A stretch of DNA of 64,000 bases from Thermostichus sp047461615 (lineage in GTDB: Bacteria; Cyanobacteriota; Cyanobacteriia; Thermostichales; Thermostichaceae): contig NZ_JANSHI010000005.1 of assembly GCF_047461615.1 (NCBI RefSeq), positions 67,072-131,071 of the forward strand, given 5' to 3'. The translations under genes were made by a program, and so were the position numbers. The notes below the pieces were generated by a model. That model searched no databases. It saw only the letters and a list, made by a program, of their open reading frames with translations, and was not told the origin of the DNA. Below, in pieces: positions 50,174 through 57,793 of the stretch. How positions within the stretch are numbered: the first letter of the stretch is position 1; each line of letters starts with the position of its first letter.

Positions 50174-50425
50174 TCAAAACAGGCTGAATAGGTCGTCCAA
50201 GGTGATCTGCTCTTCCTCTAGCCCAGCTTCCGGTACCGACCCCAGGGATTGCCAAGAACGGGCCGCCAAGGCCAGGGGATCCCCGGGCCAGGGGATGGAG
50301 TTAAGGTACTCCCGCACTTGTAAGAAGGGCATTGGCAGCAAGCGGCTTTGCCGTGGACGGTTATCCCAGTTCAAGCGGGCAAAAAAGCTCTGTACCGACT
50401 CCTCTAGAAAGCTCTCTGGCGTCAT
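50174..50425 (-). CDS. Small protein, Slr0145-like (83 aa)
   Basis: The short protein has a conserved-looking start, PESFLEESVQSFFARLNWDN, a Pro/Leu-rich middle with PFLQVREYLNSIPWPGDP, and an acidic end, EEQITLDDLFSLF. No domain is recognised. Its ATG overlaps the stop of the upstream V4R gene by four bases (ATGA), a classic coupling. It is second in the four-gene operon and is named only from operon position. Probably a soluble partner of its neighbours. Confidence 0.7.
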   Translation of the reverse strand: MTPESFLEESVQSFFARLNWDNRPRQSRLLPMPFLQVREYLNSIPWPGDPLALAARSWQSLGSVPEAGLEEEQITLDDLFSLF

Positions 50426-51105
50426 GCCTTGGCCACCCCTTGACCAGAGCGCAACTTTTGGGCAATTTCACTAGCCGTGGCCCCCTCGTTGAGCCAAAAG
50501 GCAGCCGCGTCAATGCGCTCTTTGCTGCCGAGCAAAAACTTGCAGTAGCTTTCCCCCATGGAGTAGCACTGGATCTCGATGCAGTTGAGCTGCCGCTCTA
50601 CCATCGTGCTGAAAAAACCGGCAAATAGGCCGGCGTAGAGGTGGCAAACGGGTTTGCCCACATCCCCCAAGGTGCGGGCCACAGCCGAGTCGAACAGGTT
50701 GATGAAAATAAACCCCTGCCGCCGGCTTTCGAGCTCGACTTCCCAGCGCCCCCAGCCTTGCGAGGTCAGAGGCCACCACCAGGTTTCCAGGAGAAACATG
50801 AGGTGGGTCTGCTTGGGCTTGCGCCGGTACTCCTCCTCGAACCAGCGGGAGAAGTGGAGAGCATCGTTGCGCCCCCACTCGCGGCCAATGGTATACATCA
50901 AAGAAGCAGAGGCATCCCCCACCTCTTCTTCCAGCCCCTGCTGCAAGCCGAGGATAAAGTCTTCGCTGACCAAGACATTGCGCGCGCCCGTCCAGTCCAC
51001 TAGAGATCCCCGCGAGGGGTCGAAGCGGTAGAAGTCCTCACGGCTGTAGTGGTTGTGTCGCTGGGCAGCGGGCTGCAGGGCGAGCTCTAGGGTGCCGGTT
51101 GTCAT
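50422..51105 (-). CDS. V4R-domain protein, Slr0144-like (first gene of the operon)
   Basis: The protein has the V4R (4-vinyl reductase) domain. The characteristic terminal cysteine block is LNCIEIQCYSMGESYCKFLLG near residue 185. Upstream is the helix-rich core GLQQGLEEEVGDASASLMYTI, and LTSQGWGRWEVELESRRQGFIFINLFD. V4R domains in this family are linked to bilin or tetrapyrrole handling. It is the first gene of the minus-strand operon; the hfq gene lies about 150 bases upstream on the same strand. No ferredoxin or kinase genes of the larger slr0144-slr0152 set follow here. Confidence 0.8.
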   Translation of the reverse strand: MTTGTLELALQPAAQRHNHYSREDFYRFDPSRGSLVDWTGARNVLVSEDFILGLQQGLEEEVGDASASLMYTIGREWGRNDALHFSRWFEEEYRRKPKQTHLMFLLETWWWPLTSQGWGRWEVELESRRQGFIFINLFDSAVARTLGDVGKPVCHLYAGLFAGFFSTMVERQLNCIEIQCYSMGESYCKFLLGSKERIDAAAFWLNEGATASEIAQKLRSGQGVAKA

Positions 51106-51258
51106 GGCTGGAGGCGAGGAAGGTCAAGTTTTTCACTCTTCTTGTTGCTGAATCATAACCTTTCTGCTAGAAGCTTTGGCTAGAGCTGTCGATGGATGCG
51201 CCAAGAGCTCCTGCCGCTGGGAAGCCAGCGACAACAAAGAGGCTAGGGGAATTTGGGT

Positions 51259-51477
51259 TTAGGGGTGAGGTCGGACTTTGACAAAGGCGATGGCGGAGCG
51301 CCACAGCAGCGATTCTTGCCCCTCCGCGTCTGCTAAGCAGAGACAGTCGGGATCCTGCCAGCGTAGCTGGCCGACGAAGACATCTCCCGTATTGAGCTTA
51401 ACCTCCAGGATTTCTCGATCCCGAATCACCTGCTGTAGGCGACGCACACTCGGGATCCCAGTGTCAAAGTCGGTCAC
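51259..51477 (-). CDS. hfq: Hfq-family RNA-binding protein (cyanobacterial type)
   Basis: The 72-residue Sm-fold protein has an Hfq-like order: SVRRLQQVIRDREILEVKLNTGDVF for the first strands and GQLRWQDPDCLCLADAEGQESLLWRSAI for the second half. It lacks the canonical YKHA motif, as in cyanobacterial Hfq, which acts mainly with pili rather than as a classic sRNA chaperone. Start is GTG 51477, with AGAGGA five bases upstream. TATACT at 51531-51536 could be its -10 box, giving a leader of about 48 bases. Confidence 0.87.
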   Translation of the reverse strand: MTDFDTGIPSVRRLQQVIRDREILEVKLNTGDVFVGQLRWQDPDCLCLADAEGQESLLWRSAIAFVKVRPHP

Positions 51478-51837
51478 GGCAGTCCTCTTGGTCAGTGAAC
51501 GGACGGCGTATCGGCAAGCGCACTGCTCTCAGTATAGGGGATCCCTGCCGGCCCGCACCTTGGCTTAGCCAACGCTAAAAAGCGCTCTCGCCCTTTGACC
51601 CACTTTTTCTGCCAGCGGCTACTATGTAGGGGGGTGCGCTTAGAGAAGACGGCAAGCCTTGTCGACCTGCCGTGTTCTTCTGTTCTCCCCGGAAAAAGCT
51701 AGCGGAATAGCGCTGGGGTGGCAGAACGTGCACCTGTCGCCTTAGAGAGGGCCAATCCCGTTTGGGATCCCTTCTATCTACCGCTTTGCCACCGAATTGT
51801 TGTCCTTTTCAACCATCATCCTTGCAGGAGAGAGGCT
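51478..51837. promoter_or_regulatory. Divergent hfq/gvpA upstream region
   Basis: About 360 bases. On the minus side, TATACT (51531-51536) is a good -10 for hfq. On the plus side TTGACC (51595-51600) and TACTAT (51620-51625) are a possible gvpA promoter, though the spacer of 19 is long. A small hairpin (ATCCC-GTTT-GGGAT, 51755-51768) lies in the gvpA leader. No gene is seen. Confidence 0.4.
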
Positions 51838-52065
51838 ATGGCAGTTGAGAAAGTGAACTCTTCTTCGAGCTTGGCCGAGGTGATCGATCGCATCTTGGAC
51901 AAGGGCATTGTGGTCGATGCCTGGGTGCGGGTTTCGCTGGTGGGGATCGAGCTGTTGGCCATTGAAGCGCGCGTCGTCGTGGCTTCGGTGGAGACCTACC
52001 TGAAGTACGCCGAGGCTGTGGGCCTAACGGCTACTGCTGCCGCTCCCGCTGTCCAAACCTCCTAA
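51838..52065 (+). CDS. gvpA: Gas vesicle structural protein GvpA
   Basis: GvpA is the small hydrophobic subunit that forms the ribs of the vesicle wall. The 75-residue product is nearly canonical: SSLAEVIDRILDKGIVVDAWVRVSLVGIELLAIEARVVVASVETYLKYAEAVGLT, shown here only in parts as the full protein is conserved (VIDRILDKG, ARVVVASVETY). ATG 51838 has an AGGAGAGAGG site directly upstream; the longer frame from 51718 is leader. A strong hairpin separates it from gvpC. Only one gvpA copy is in the window. Confidence 0.97.
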   Translation: MAVEKVNSSSSLAEVIDRILDKGIVVDAWVRVSLVGIELLAIEARVVVASVETYLKYAEAVGLTATAAAPAVQTS

Positions 52066-52126
52066 TCGACTTCCCAGCTCCCAACAAAGCCTCAGCCTTT
52101 AACTAAGAGAAATGCAGTCGGCAAGT

Positions 52127-52156
52127 GAGGCAGGGGTTCAAAAGAATCTCTGCCTC
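52127..52156 (+). other. 13-bp RNA hairpin between gvpA and gvpC
   Basis: GAGGCAGGGGTTC (52127-52139) pairs with GAATCTCTGCCTC (52144-52156) around an AAAA loop, using ten Watson-Crick and three G-U pairs. No T-run follows. Likely roles are protecting the gvpA mRNA 3' end or attenuating transcription into gvpC, in keeping with gvpA-gvpC gaps in other cyanobacteria. Confidence 0.65.
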
Positions 52157-52221
52157 CTCCCCCTTCAAGCGATTGGCTTGCGGTTTGAGGGGAAGTAAAA
52201 AACTGCCAAGGAGAGAACGCC

Positions 52222-53229
52222 ATGAGTTTGCAGAAGCAGTGGGCCGAAGCCCGCAGCCGACGGGTGGCTCGAAACCTAAGTTTGTTGAGCGGATCCCGGC
52301 AGCAGCGCCTGGAGCAGCACCGCGCTCTGATGGCCGAGCTGAGACGACGTCGCCAGGAACGCCAAGAGGCAGTACAGCAGCAGAGGGAGCAAACCCGCAG
52401 CCAACTGCGCAGCCTGGAGCAGAACCGAGCGGCGCAGCGGGCTTTGGACAAACATGCCCGTCTAGAGGCTGCAGCGCAGCGGGCCCAAGGAGTGGCGGTG
52501 CTTCTCTCTCGCCTGGCCCAAGAACGGGCCGCCCAATCGCAGGCGCAGCGGCAGGAGCTAGAGACTTTTCAAGCCGACTTGACAGCGATGGTGAAGAGCT
52601 TGCTAGCCACCTATGCCCAGGCGCGGCAGGCCATGGCCAACCAAACCCGACAAGTGCGGCAGGCTTTCTATGCCGACTTGCGGCAACGGGTACGGCAGGA
52701 GCTGGCTCGGATTGCCCAAGAACAGCGGGCAGAAGCCCAAGCGCTCCGCCAGGCTTTGGCAGCTTTCTGCAGGGCGTTGCGCGAGCAGGTGTGGGGGGAT
52801 GGGATCCCTGTCCTCCTACCTGAAGATTCTGGGGCTGTTGAGAAGCAGTTTGAGTGTTGGGACAACCCCCCAGAAATAGCTCCAGGCGAAGCTCCTCAGC
52901 CAGAGGCTACAAGCAAGAGCGAACCCCCAGGGGATACTCCTGTAGCGCCGCCACCCCCTGAGCCCTCTCAAGATCGAGTTGCACCCCCACTTGCTGGCGA
53001 GGAGCAGCCGGATCCAATCCTGAACTACGTCAACAACTATGTGGCAGCCCTGCAGGCGCAGGATCCCAACCTAACCTTGCTGCAGGTGATTGGCGATCGG
53101 GAGCGAGTGCGGGATCTGCTGGCCCGCGGTGCCGTGGATCTGGGGGTGGATCCCTCGGAAATCTTGGCCACCTTGCGGCGTATGGTGTCAGCGACGGCTG
53201 TGATCTCAGTTCCGCCCCCGTCTCCGTAA
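52222..53229 (+). CDS. gvpC: GvpC-like gas vesicle outer-surface protein with C-terminal extension
   Basis: GvpC strengthens the vesicle by binding the outside of GvpA ribs. Residues up to about 195 are an Ala/Gln/Arg-rich helix with periodic aromatic residues; imperfect 33-residue units can be seen (RQELETFQADLTAMV, RQVRQAFYADLRQRV, RQALAAFCRALREQV). A Pro/Glu-rich linker follows (about 215-265), and then a compact C-terminal part (DPILNYVNNYVAALQAQ, VRDLLARGAVDLGVDPSEIL) not found in standard GvpC. Total length of 335 residues exceeds the usual 130-200. The position right after gvpA fits gvpC. Confidence 0.85.
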   Translation: MSLQKQWAEARSRRVARNLSLLSGSRQQRLEQHRALMAELRRRRQERQEAVQQQREQTRSQLRSLEQNRAAQRALDKHARLEAAAQRAQGVAVLLSRLAQERAAQSQAQRQELETFQADLTAMVKSLLATYAQARQAMANQTRQVRQAFYADLRQRVRQELARIAQEQRAEAQALRQALAAFCRALREQVWGDGIPVLLPEDSGAVEKQFECWDNPPEIAPGEAPQPEATSKSEPPGDTPVAPPPPEPSQDRVAPPLAGEEQPDPILNYVNNYVAALQAQDPNLTLLQVIGDRERVRDLLARGAVDLGVDPSEILATLRRMVSATAVISVPPPSP

Positions 53230-53291
53230 GCGCAAGAAGACGGTTACGGCTTACGGCTATAGTCCAGGCAAGTTAAGCGTTGGGTATTGAT

Positions 53292-54176
53292 ATGGCTACG
53301 GTTTTGCAAGCGCGTCCCCGCCAGTTTGTAAGCACTCCCTACATTGAGCGGATTACCCGCCGCGCCTTGCGCTATCTGCAATCCGGTTTTGCCGTGCATC
53401 TGCGGGGGCCTTCGGGCACAGGCAAGACCACCCTGGCAATGCATTTGGCCAGCCTTCTAGGTCGCCCCATCATGCTGATCTACGGCGACGATCGCTTCGA
53501 TTCTTCCGACCTCATCGGGGGGCGCACTGGCTTTACCCATCGGCGGGTGGTGGATAACTTCATCCATTCAGTGGTGAAGGTAGAGGAAGATGTGCAGCAG
53601 CGCTGGGTAGATGCCCGCCTCACCTTGGCCTGCCGGGAGGGGTTTACCCTCATCTACGACGAGTTCAACCGCTCCCGCCCCGAGGCCAACAACGCCCTCC
53701 TAAGTGCCTTGGAAGAAAGGCTGCTGGTTTTGCCGCCGGGCAGCCACCGCTCCGAATATCTGCGGGTGCATCCCCAGTTTCGGGCCATCTTCACCTCCAA
53801 CCCCGAGGAATACACGGGGGTTCACAGGGCTCAGGATGCGCTGTTGGATCGGATGATTACCATCGATATTGGGGAGCCCGACATCGAGACGGAAAAGGAG
53901 ATCCTCATTTCCCGCATTGGCCTATCGGCTTCCGACGCGCTTAAGATTGTCCACCTTGTCCGTACCTTCCGCCGCAGGTTGGATCTGACTCGCCAACCCA
54001 GCCTGCGCAGTTGTCTGATGATTGGACGCATCGTCAGGGAGCACGAGCTGGCGGTGAGTAAGAACGATGCCGACTTTCGTGCTCTGTGTGCCGACGTGCT
54101 GTTGCCCAGGGCCGGCAAGCGCTACGAGGAAGGAGCCCAGGTGCTCAACTACTTGCTGGATCAACTGCCCAACTGA
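53292..54176 (+). CDS. gvpN: Gas vesicle ATPase GvpN
   Basis: GvpN is an AAA+ ATPase needed for vesicle growth. Walker A: LRGPSGTGKTTLAMHLASLLG near residue 45. Walker B: FTLIYDEFNRSRPEANNALLSALEE. A sensor region follows (FRAIFTSNPEEYTGVHRAQDALLDR). The N-terminal FVSTPYIERITRRALRYL matches the family. ATG 53292 gives 294 residues; the earlier TTG adds only four. It sits 62 bases after gvpC and 33 before gvpJ. Confidence 0.95.
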   Translation: MATVLQARPRQFVSTPYIERITRRALRYLQSGFAVHLRGPSGTGKTTLAMHLASLLGRPIMLIYGDDRFDSSDLIGGRTGFTHRRVVDNFIHSVVKVEEDVQQRWVDARLTLACREGFTLIYDEFNRSRPEANNALLSALEERLLVLPPGSHRSEYLRVHPQFRAIFTSNPEEYTGVHRAQDALLDRMITIDIGEPDIETEKEILISRIGLSASDALKIVHLVRTFRRRLDLTRQPSLRSCLMIGRIVREHELAVSKNDADFRALCADVLLPRAGKRYEEGAQVLNYLLDQLPN

Positions 54177-54209
54177 TATTGGTTTGCACGCTTTGGAGGA
54201 GAATTCCCA

Positions 54210-54581
54210 GTGCCCATTGCCTCTCAGCCCCTGGCCACGGCAACGCATGGCTCTTCTCTGGCCGATGTCCTGGAGCGGGTTCTGGACAAGGGCATTGTCA
54301 TCGCTGGAGATATCACCGTTTCCGTGGGCAATGTGGAGCTGCTCAGGGTGCGCATTCGGCTGCTGATCTCTTCGGTGGACAAGGCCAAGGAGATTGGGAT
54401 CAACTGGTGGGAATCGGATCCCTATCTCAGCAGCCAGGCGCGGGAGCTGCTGGAGACCAACCGCCAGTTGCTGCAGCGGGTTAGCGAGTTGGAAAAGCAA
54501 CTGGCTCAAGTCCTGCCCAGGGGAGGGGATGGCAAGGACCAACAGGCTGCCCCAGCAGCGGGATCAGGGATCCCAGGCTAG
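54210..54581 (+). CDS. gvpJ: Gas vesicle protein GvpJ (GvpA-related minor component)
   Basis: GvpJ shares the GvpA core: SSLADVLERVLDKGIVIAGDITVSVGNVELLRVRIRLLISSVDKA in part, then the GvpJ-typical GINWWESDPYLSS and a helix ending in a Pro/Ala/Gly-rich tail. It is thought to nucleate or cap the vesicle. GTG 54210 has GGAGGA nine bases upstream. It is the last gvp gene of this cluster; gvpK, gvpG, gvpV and gvpW are not nearby. Confidence 0.93.
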   Translation: MPIASQPLATATHGSSLADVLERVLDKGIVIAGDITVSVGNVELLRVRIRLLISSVDKAKEIGINWWESDPYLSSQARELLETNRQLLQRVSELEKQLAQVLPRGGDGKDQQAAPAAGSGIPG

Positions 54582-54615
54582 ACTGGCTGCTGGAGTGGTT
54601 TAACCAGGGGAGGGA

Positions 54616-55041
54616 ATGGCGAGGGGGATCGACCTTGACCAAAGGAGCTTGGGCCGCCAGAGGAAGGTGGGTTGGGCGGTGGGCATAGGGTTGGCCCTTG
54701 CGATCCCCGGCCCAGCGTGGGGGCAAAATCCACGCGCCATCAGCATTAGCGCCGATGTTCAGGAGGCCAACGCGAATACAGGGGTGTTCGTAGCCACTGG
54801 CAATGTTACCCTCCGCTTCCCTGCTGAGCGCCTCACGGCCCGCGCTCACAAGGCGGTCTACTACAGCCAAGAGCAGCGGATTGAGCTGGAAGGCCGGGTC
54901 ACCGTCCGCCAAGGAGAAAATCAACTCCAGGCCGAGAAAGTCATCTATCACATTGGAAAAGGGATCATTCAAGCTGTCCCCTCGCCAGGCCAGCAGGTGG
55001 AGTCTATCTACGTGTTGCCAGCGCCCACCGCCAGCCCTTGA
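54616..55041 (+). CDS. LptA/OstA-like periplasmic protein
   Basis: A signal peptide (KVGWAVGIGLALAIPGPAWGQ) is followed by the LptA/OstA beta-jellyroll: AISISADVQEANANTGVFVATGNVTL, LTARAHKAVYYSQEQRIELEGRVTV and QLQAEKVIYHIGKGI. LptA proteins bridge lipid transport from inner to outer membrane. The 141-residue size is normal. It lies 34 bases after gvpJ on the same strand but is unlikely to serve gas vesicles. tRNA-Arg is convergent downstream. Confidence 0.85.
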   Translation: MARGIDLDQRSLGRQRKVGWAVGIGLALAIPGPAWGQNPRAISISADVQEANANTGVFVATGNVTLRFPAERLTARAHKAVYYSQEQRIELEGRVTVRQGENQLQAEKVIYHIGKGIIQAVPSPGQQVESIYVLPAPTASP

Positions 55042-55056
55042 CCCAATCCCAACTAA

Positions 55057-55130
55057 CGCCCACGAAAGGATTCGAACCTCCGACCCCTGGGACCGGAACC
55101 CAGTGCTCTAGTCCGCTGAGCTACGTGGGC
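55057..55130 (-). tRNA. tRNA-Arg (anticodon CCG)
   Basis: The cloverleaf is complete: a 7-bp acceptor stem (GCCCACG/CGTGGGC), a D-arm with GCTCAGCGG, an anticodon stem CTGGG/CCCAG around TTCCGGT with CCG at 55094-55096, and a T-arm GGTTCGAATCC. The 3' CCA is not encoded. CCG reads the CGG arginine codon. Its 5' part overlaps the end of rnhB, on the same strand, by 23 bases. Confidence 0.97.
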
Positions 55131-55788
55131 AGCCTTCAGACCTTATCCTACCCTCCCACTGGCCTGCTTGCAAGTCCCGGACAGGGGCAAAGCTATGGCG
55201 ATGCTGGGGGCTTGGCCCCAAGCGCTGCAGCGCTAGCCAGTGCTCCCGTGTCCCATAGCCGACGTTGGTGCGCCAGCCGTAGCCGGGGTACTGGGAGTCC
55301 CAGCTCTGCATCAGGGCATCCCGCCAGACCTTGGCCACGATGGAGGCAGCGGCGATGGAGAGGCAGAGCTGATCCCCTTTGACCAGCGCCGTCTGCTGGG
55401 ATCCCAGCTCCGCCAGCGGCAGTCCATCCAGCAGGATGTGCTCCACTTCCCCCACTTGGGCCAGAGCTCGCTGCATGGCCAGCAATGTTGCCTGGCGAAT
55501 GTTGAGTTGGTCAATTTCGGCAGCAGAAGCACTGCCAATGCCTACAGCCAGGGCCACTTGGCAAATCCGCTCTGCCCATTGGGCACGCTGCCGTGGGCGC
55601 AGTTGCTTGCCATCCTTTACCCCCGCCAGTACCTCGGGATCAAGGTGGGGTGGCAGGATGACTGCCGCTGCCACTACCGGCCCCGCCAAGGCTCCTCGCC
55701 CCACTTCATCCACGCCTGCTACCCGCAGGATCCCCTCTTGCCACAGGGATCCCTCGCACCTTAAGCTTGGCTTCGTTGCTCTGTCCAT
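55108..55788 (-). CDS. rnhB: Ribonuclease HII
   Basis: RNase HII cuts RNA in RNA-DNA hybrids, including single ribonucleotides. Catalytic acids are in VAGVDEVGRGALAGPVV (Asp, Glu) and ILLDGLPLAEL (Asp), with a further Asp in AKVWRDALM. The typical end of the fold is WRTNVGYGTREHWLAL followed by HRHSFAPVRDLQ. The last eight codons and the stop lie inside the tRNA-Arg gene. Pairing with rne upstream is the usual cyanobacterial order. Start ATG 55788. Confidence 0.93.
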   Translation of the reverse strand: MDRATKPSLRCEGSLWQEGILRVAGVDEVGRGALAGPVVAAAVILPPHLDPEVLAGVKDGKQLRPRQRAQWAERICQVALAVGIGSASAAEIDQLNIRQATLLAMQRALAQVGEVEHILLDGLPLAELGSQQTALVKGDQLCLSIAAASIVAKVWRDALMQSWDSQYPGYGWRTNVGYGTREHWLALQRLGPSPQHRHSFAPVRDLQAGQWEGRIRSEGCPRSSAD

Positions 55789-55831
55789 ACGGCCTCAGCG
55801 CTGTCTCAAGCAAGAGCGCTAACCGGCTTGG

Positions 55832-57793
55832 CTAGCTGCTGCGAGAGCGCCGTCGTCTGGAGGCTGCTGGAGACTGGTGAGAGGGATCAATGACCACTTC
55901 TGGCGGCGCCCCTGTTGCCGGTGGCTTTGCTATTGATTCTGTAGGCAACCGTTCAGGCTGGGCAACTTCCGCCAAAGGCGCGCCGTTGGCAGAAGTTGTG
56001 TCGGTTTTTGCCTCCACCGGGCTGGCCACCTTGGCCGTGCCTGGCAAAATGACCCTAACCACCGTGTCTCGGCCCGCCGGCGGCGGCTGATCCAAAAGCA
56101 ACAGGGGTGACAGACCCAGCTCCGAATAGACCCGCTGCTGGAGAGGAGTCATCTCCACAGTGATGGTTTGTCGAGCTGGCTGGCTCTCTGGGGACTCTAT
56201 CCCACTGGCGCGCCCAGCATCCTCCCCCCGGCCAGGGCGATGGACTTCCTTGCGCTTCTGCTCTGCCCCTGCCACCGGCAGTGGCTGCGGGCTTTCCTCT
56301 TCTACCGCTCCCTCTTCGCGAGGCCGTTTGCGCACTGGCTCAGCCCTGGCTTCCTCTGGCTCCAGTCGCTCTCCTTGAGCAAGTCGAGAGCGGTCTAGAC
56401 TTGGTGGCAATGCCCCATTGCTTCCTAGCTGCAGGCGCGCCCGCTGGGAATCGCCGTTGCGGGGCAGAATTGGAGCGCCCTCCTCTTCGCCCTCCTCAGC
56501 CTCGCCAGGCAGCGTTACCGGTCGTCCACTTTCGACAGTTAACAGCCGCCCCGGCTCGGATCCCGGCAGTCGGGCCAGGATCCCTAGCCCCTCACAGGTG
56601 GGGCAGGGGTGGCCAAAGATCTCGTAGAGGCTCTGCCCCTGCCGCTTGCGGGTGAGTTCCACTAGCCCCAACTCTGAGAGCTGAACCACCTGGGGGCGGG
56701 CCTTGTCATGGGCAAGGGCTTTGTTGAAGTGTTCCAAAACCAGCAGCTGATCCTGGCGGGAGTCCATGTCGATGAAATCCACCACGATCACGCCGGCAAT
56801 GTTGCGCAGCCTCAGTTGGCGGGCAATCTCGGTGGCAGCCTCGCAGTTGGTCCACAGCACCGTCTCGCGGGAAGTGGCCGACTGGGTGAAAGAGCCAGAG
56901 TTGACATCGATCACGGTCAGGGCCTCCGTGGGCTCGATGACGATATAGCCCCCGGAGGGTAGATCCACCCGCGGCCGCAGCGCCTGGCGAATAACCGCAT
57001 TGACCCGGAAATACTCCAAGATGGGGGTGGGCTCACGGTGAACCTCGACAACAACGCCGGGCGGCATTTTTCCTTTGTTCCAGCCTTGCAGATAGCTGCG
57101 CACCCGCTTCGCACCGGCCGCCGAGTCAGTAACGATGCGGTTGACATCGTCTGAGTAGACGTCCCGCAGCACCCGCTGGATAAAATCCTCGTCTCGTCTC
57201 AGTAGACCCGGCCCCCGTGCCGCCTGGTACTGCTGTTGAATCTCTTCCCAGAGCTTTTTCAATTGCTCCAGGTCATCGATCATCGCCTCTTCAGCGACTC
57301 CCTCGGCCTCAGTGCGCACCAACAGGCCCATTTGGGGGGGCTTAATCAAGATGGCTAGCGATTTCAGGCGATTGCGTTCTTCTCGATCCTCGATGCGGCG
57401 AGACAAATACACCCCTTTGCCGTAAGGTCGCAGCACCAGGTAGCGCCCTGGAAGAGCCAGGTCTCCCGTAAGACGCGGCCCTTTGTTGCCAGTGGGCTCT
57501 TTCATGACCTGCACCAGCACTTTCTGTTGCGGCAGGACCAGTTCGGAAATGGGAGCCTGGTTGCGTTTGAGGCGCAGCGGGCCTAGGTCACTGACGTGAA
57601 TAAACCCGTTGCGTTCTCCAGAGCCGATGTTGACAAAGGCGGCATCGATGCTGGGCAGGACGTTCTCGATGACACCCACGTAGATATCCCCCACCTGGTG
57701 GGTGCCACTGGCGATGATCAGCTCTTGGACTTGGTCTTCGGCAAAGACAGCGGCAATGCGGTGTTGCTCAGCAATAACGATCTGCCTAGGCAT
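55832..57793 (-). CDS. rne: Ribonuclease E/G, cyanobacterial RNase E
   Basis: The catalytic half shows the S1 domain (GDIYVGVIENVLPSIDAAFVNIG), the 5'-sensor and DNase I-like core with VIDVNSGSFTQSATSRE and VIVVDFIDMDSRQDQ holding both magnesium Asp residues, and the zinc-link HPCPTCEGLG. The last about 240 residues are disordered, Pro/Glu/Arg-rich. The very end (RRRRSRSS) matches the Arg-rich peptide that binds PNPase in cyanobacteria. The enzyme degrades mRNA and processes rRNA and crRNA in related species. A 540-base upstream region is its likely leader, and rnhB follows. Confidence 0.95.
   Translation of the reverse strand: MPRQIVIAEQHRIAAVFAEDQVQELIIASGTHQVGDIYVGVIENVLPSIDAAFVNIGSGERNGFIHVSDLGPLRLKRNQAPISELVLPQQKVLVQVMKEPTGNKGPRLTGDLALPGRYLVLRPYGKGVYLSRRIEDREERNRLKSLAILIKPPQMGLLVRTEAEGVAEEAMIDDLEQLKKLWEEIQQQYQAARGPGLLRRDEDFIQRVLRDVYSDDVNRIVTDSAAGAKRVRSYLQGWNKGKMPPGVVVEVHREPTPILEYFRVNAVIRQALRPRVDLPSGGYIVIEPTEALTVIDVNSGSFTQSATSRETVLWTNCEAATEIARQLRLRNIAGVIVVDFIDMDSRQDQLLVLEHFNKALAHDKARPQVVQLSELGLVELTRKRQGQSLYEIFGHPCPTCEGLGILARLPGSEPGRLLTVESGRPVTLPGEAEEGEEEGAPILPRNGDSQRARLQLGSNGALPPSLDRSRLAQGERLEPEEARAEPVRKRPREEGAVEEESPQPLPVAGAEQKRKEVHRPGRGEDAGRASGIESPESQPARQTITVEMTPLQQRVYSELGLSPLLLLDQPPPAGRDTVVRVILPGTAKVASPVEAKTDTTSANGAPLAEVAQPERLPTESIAKPPATGAPPEVVIDPSHQSPAASRRRRSRSS

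Noticed and set aside
52131..52150. GGTTCAAAAGAATC as the T-arm of a tRNA
   Set aside because: No acceptor, D or anticodon arms fit around it. The sequence is explained by the 13-bp gvpA-gvpC hairpin.
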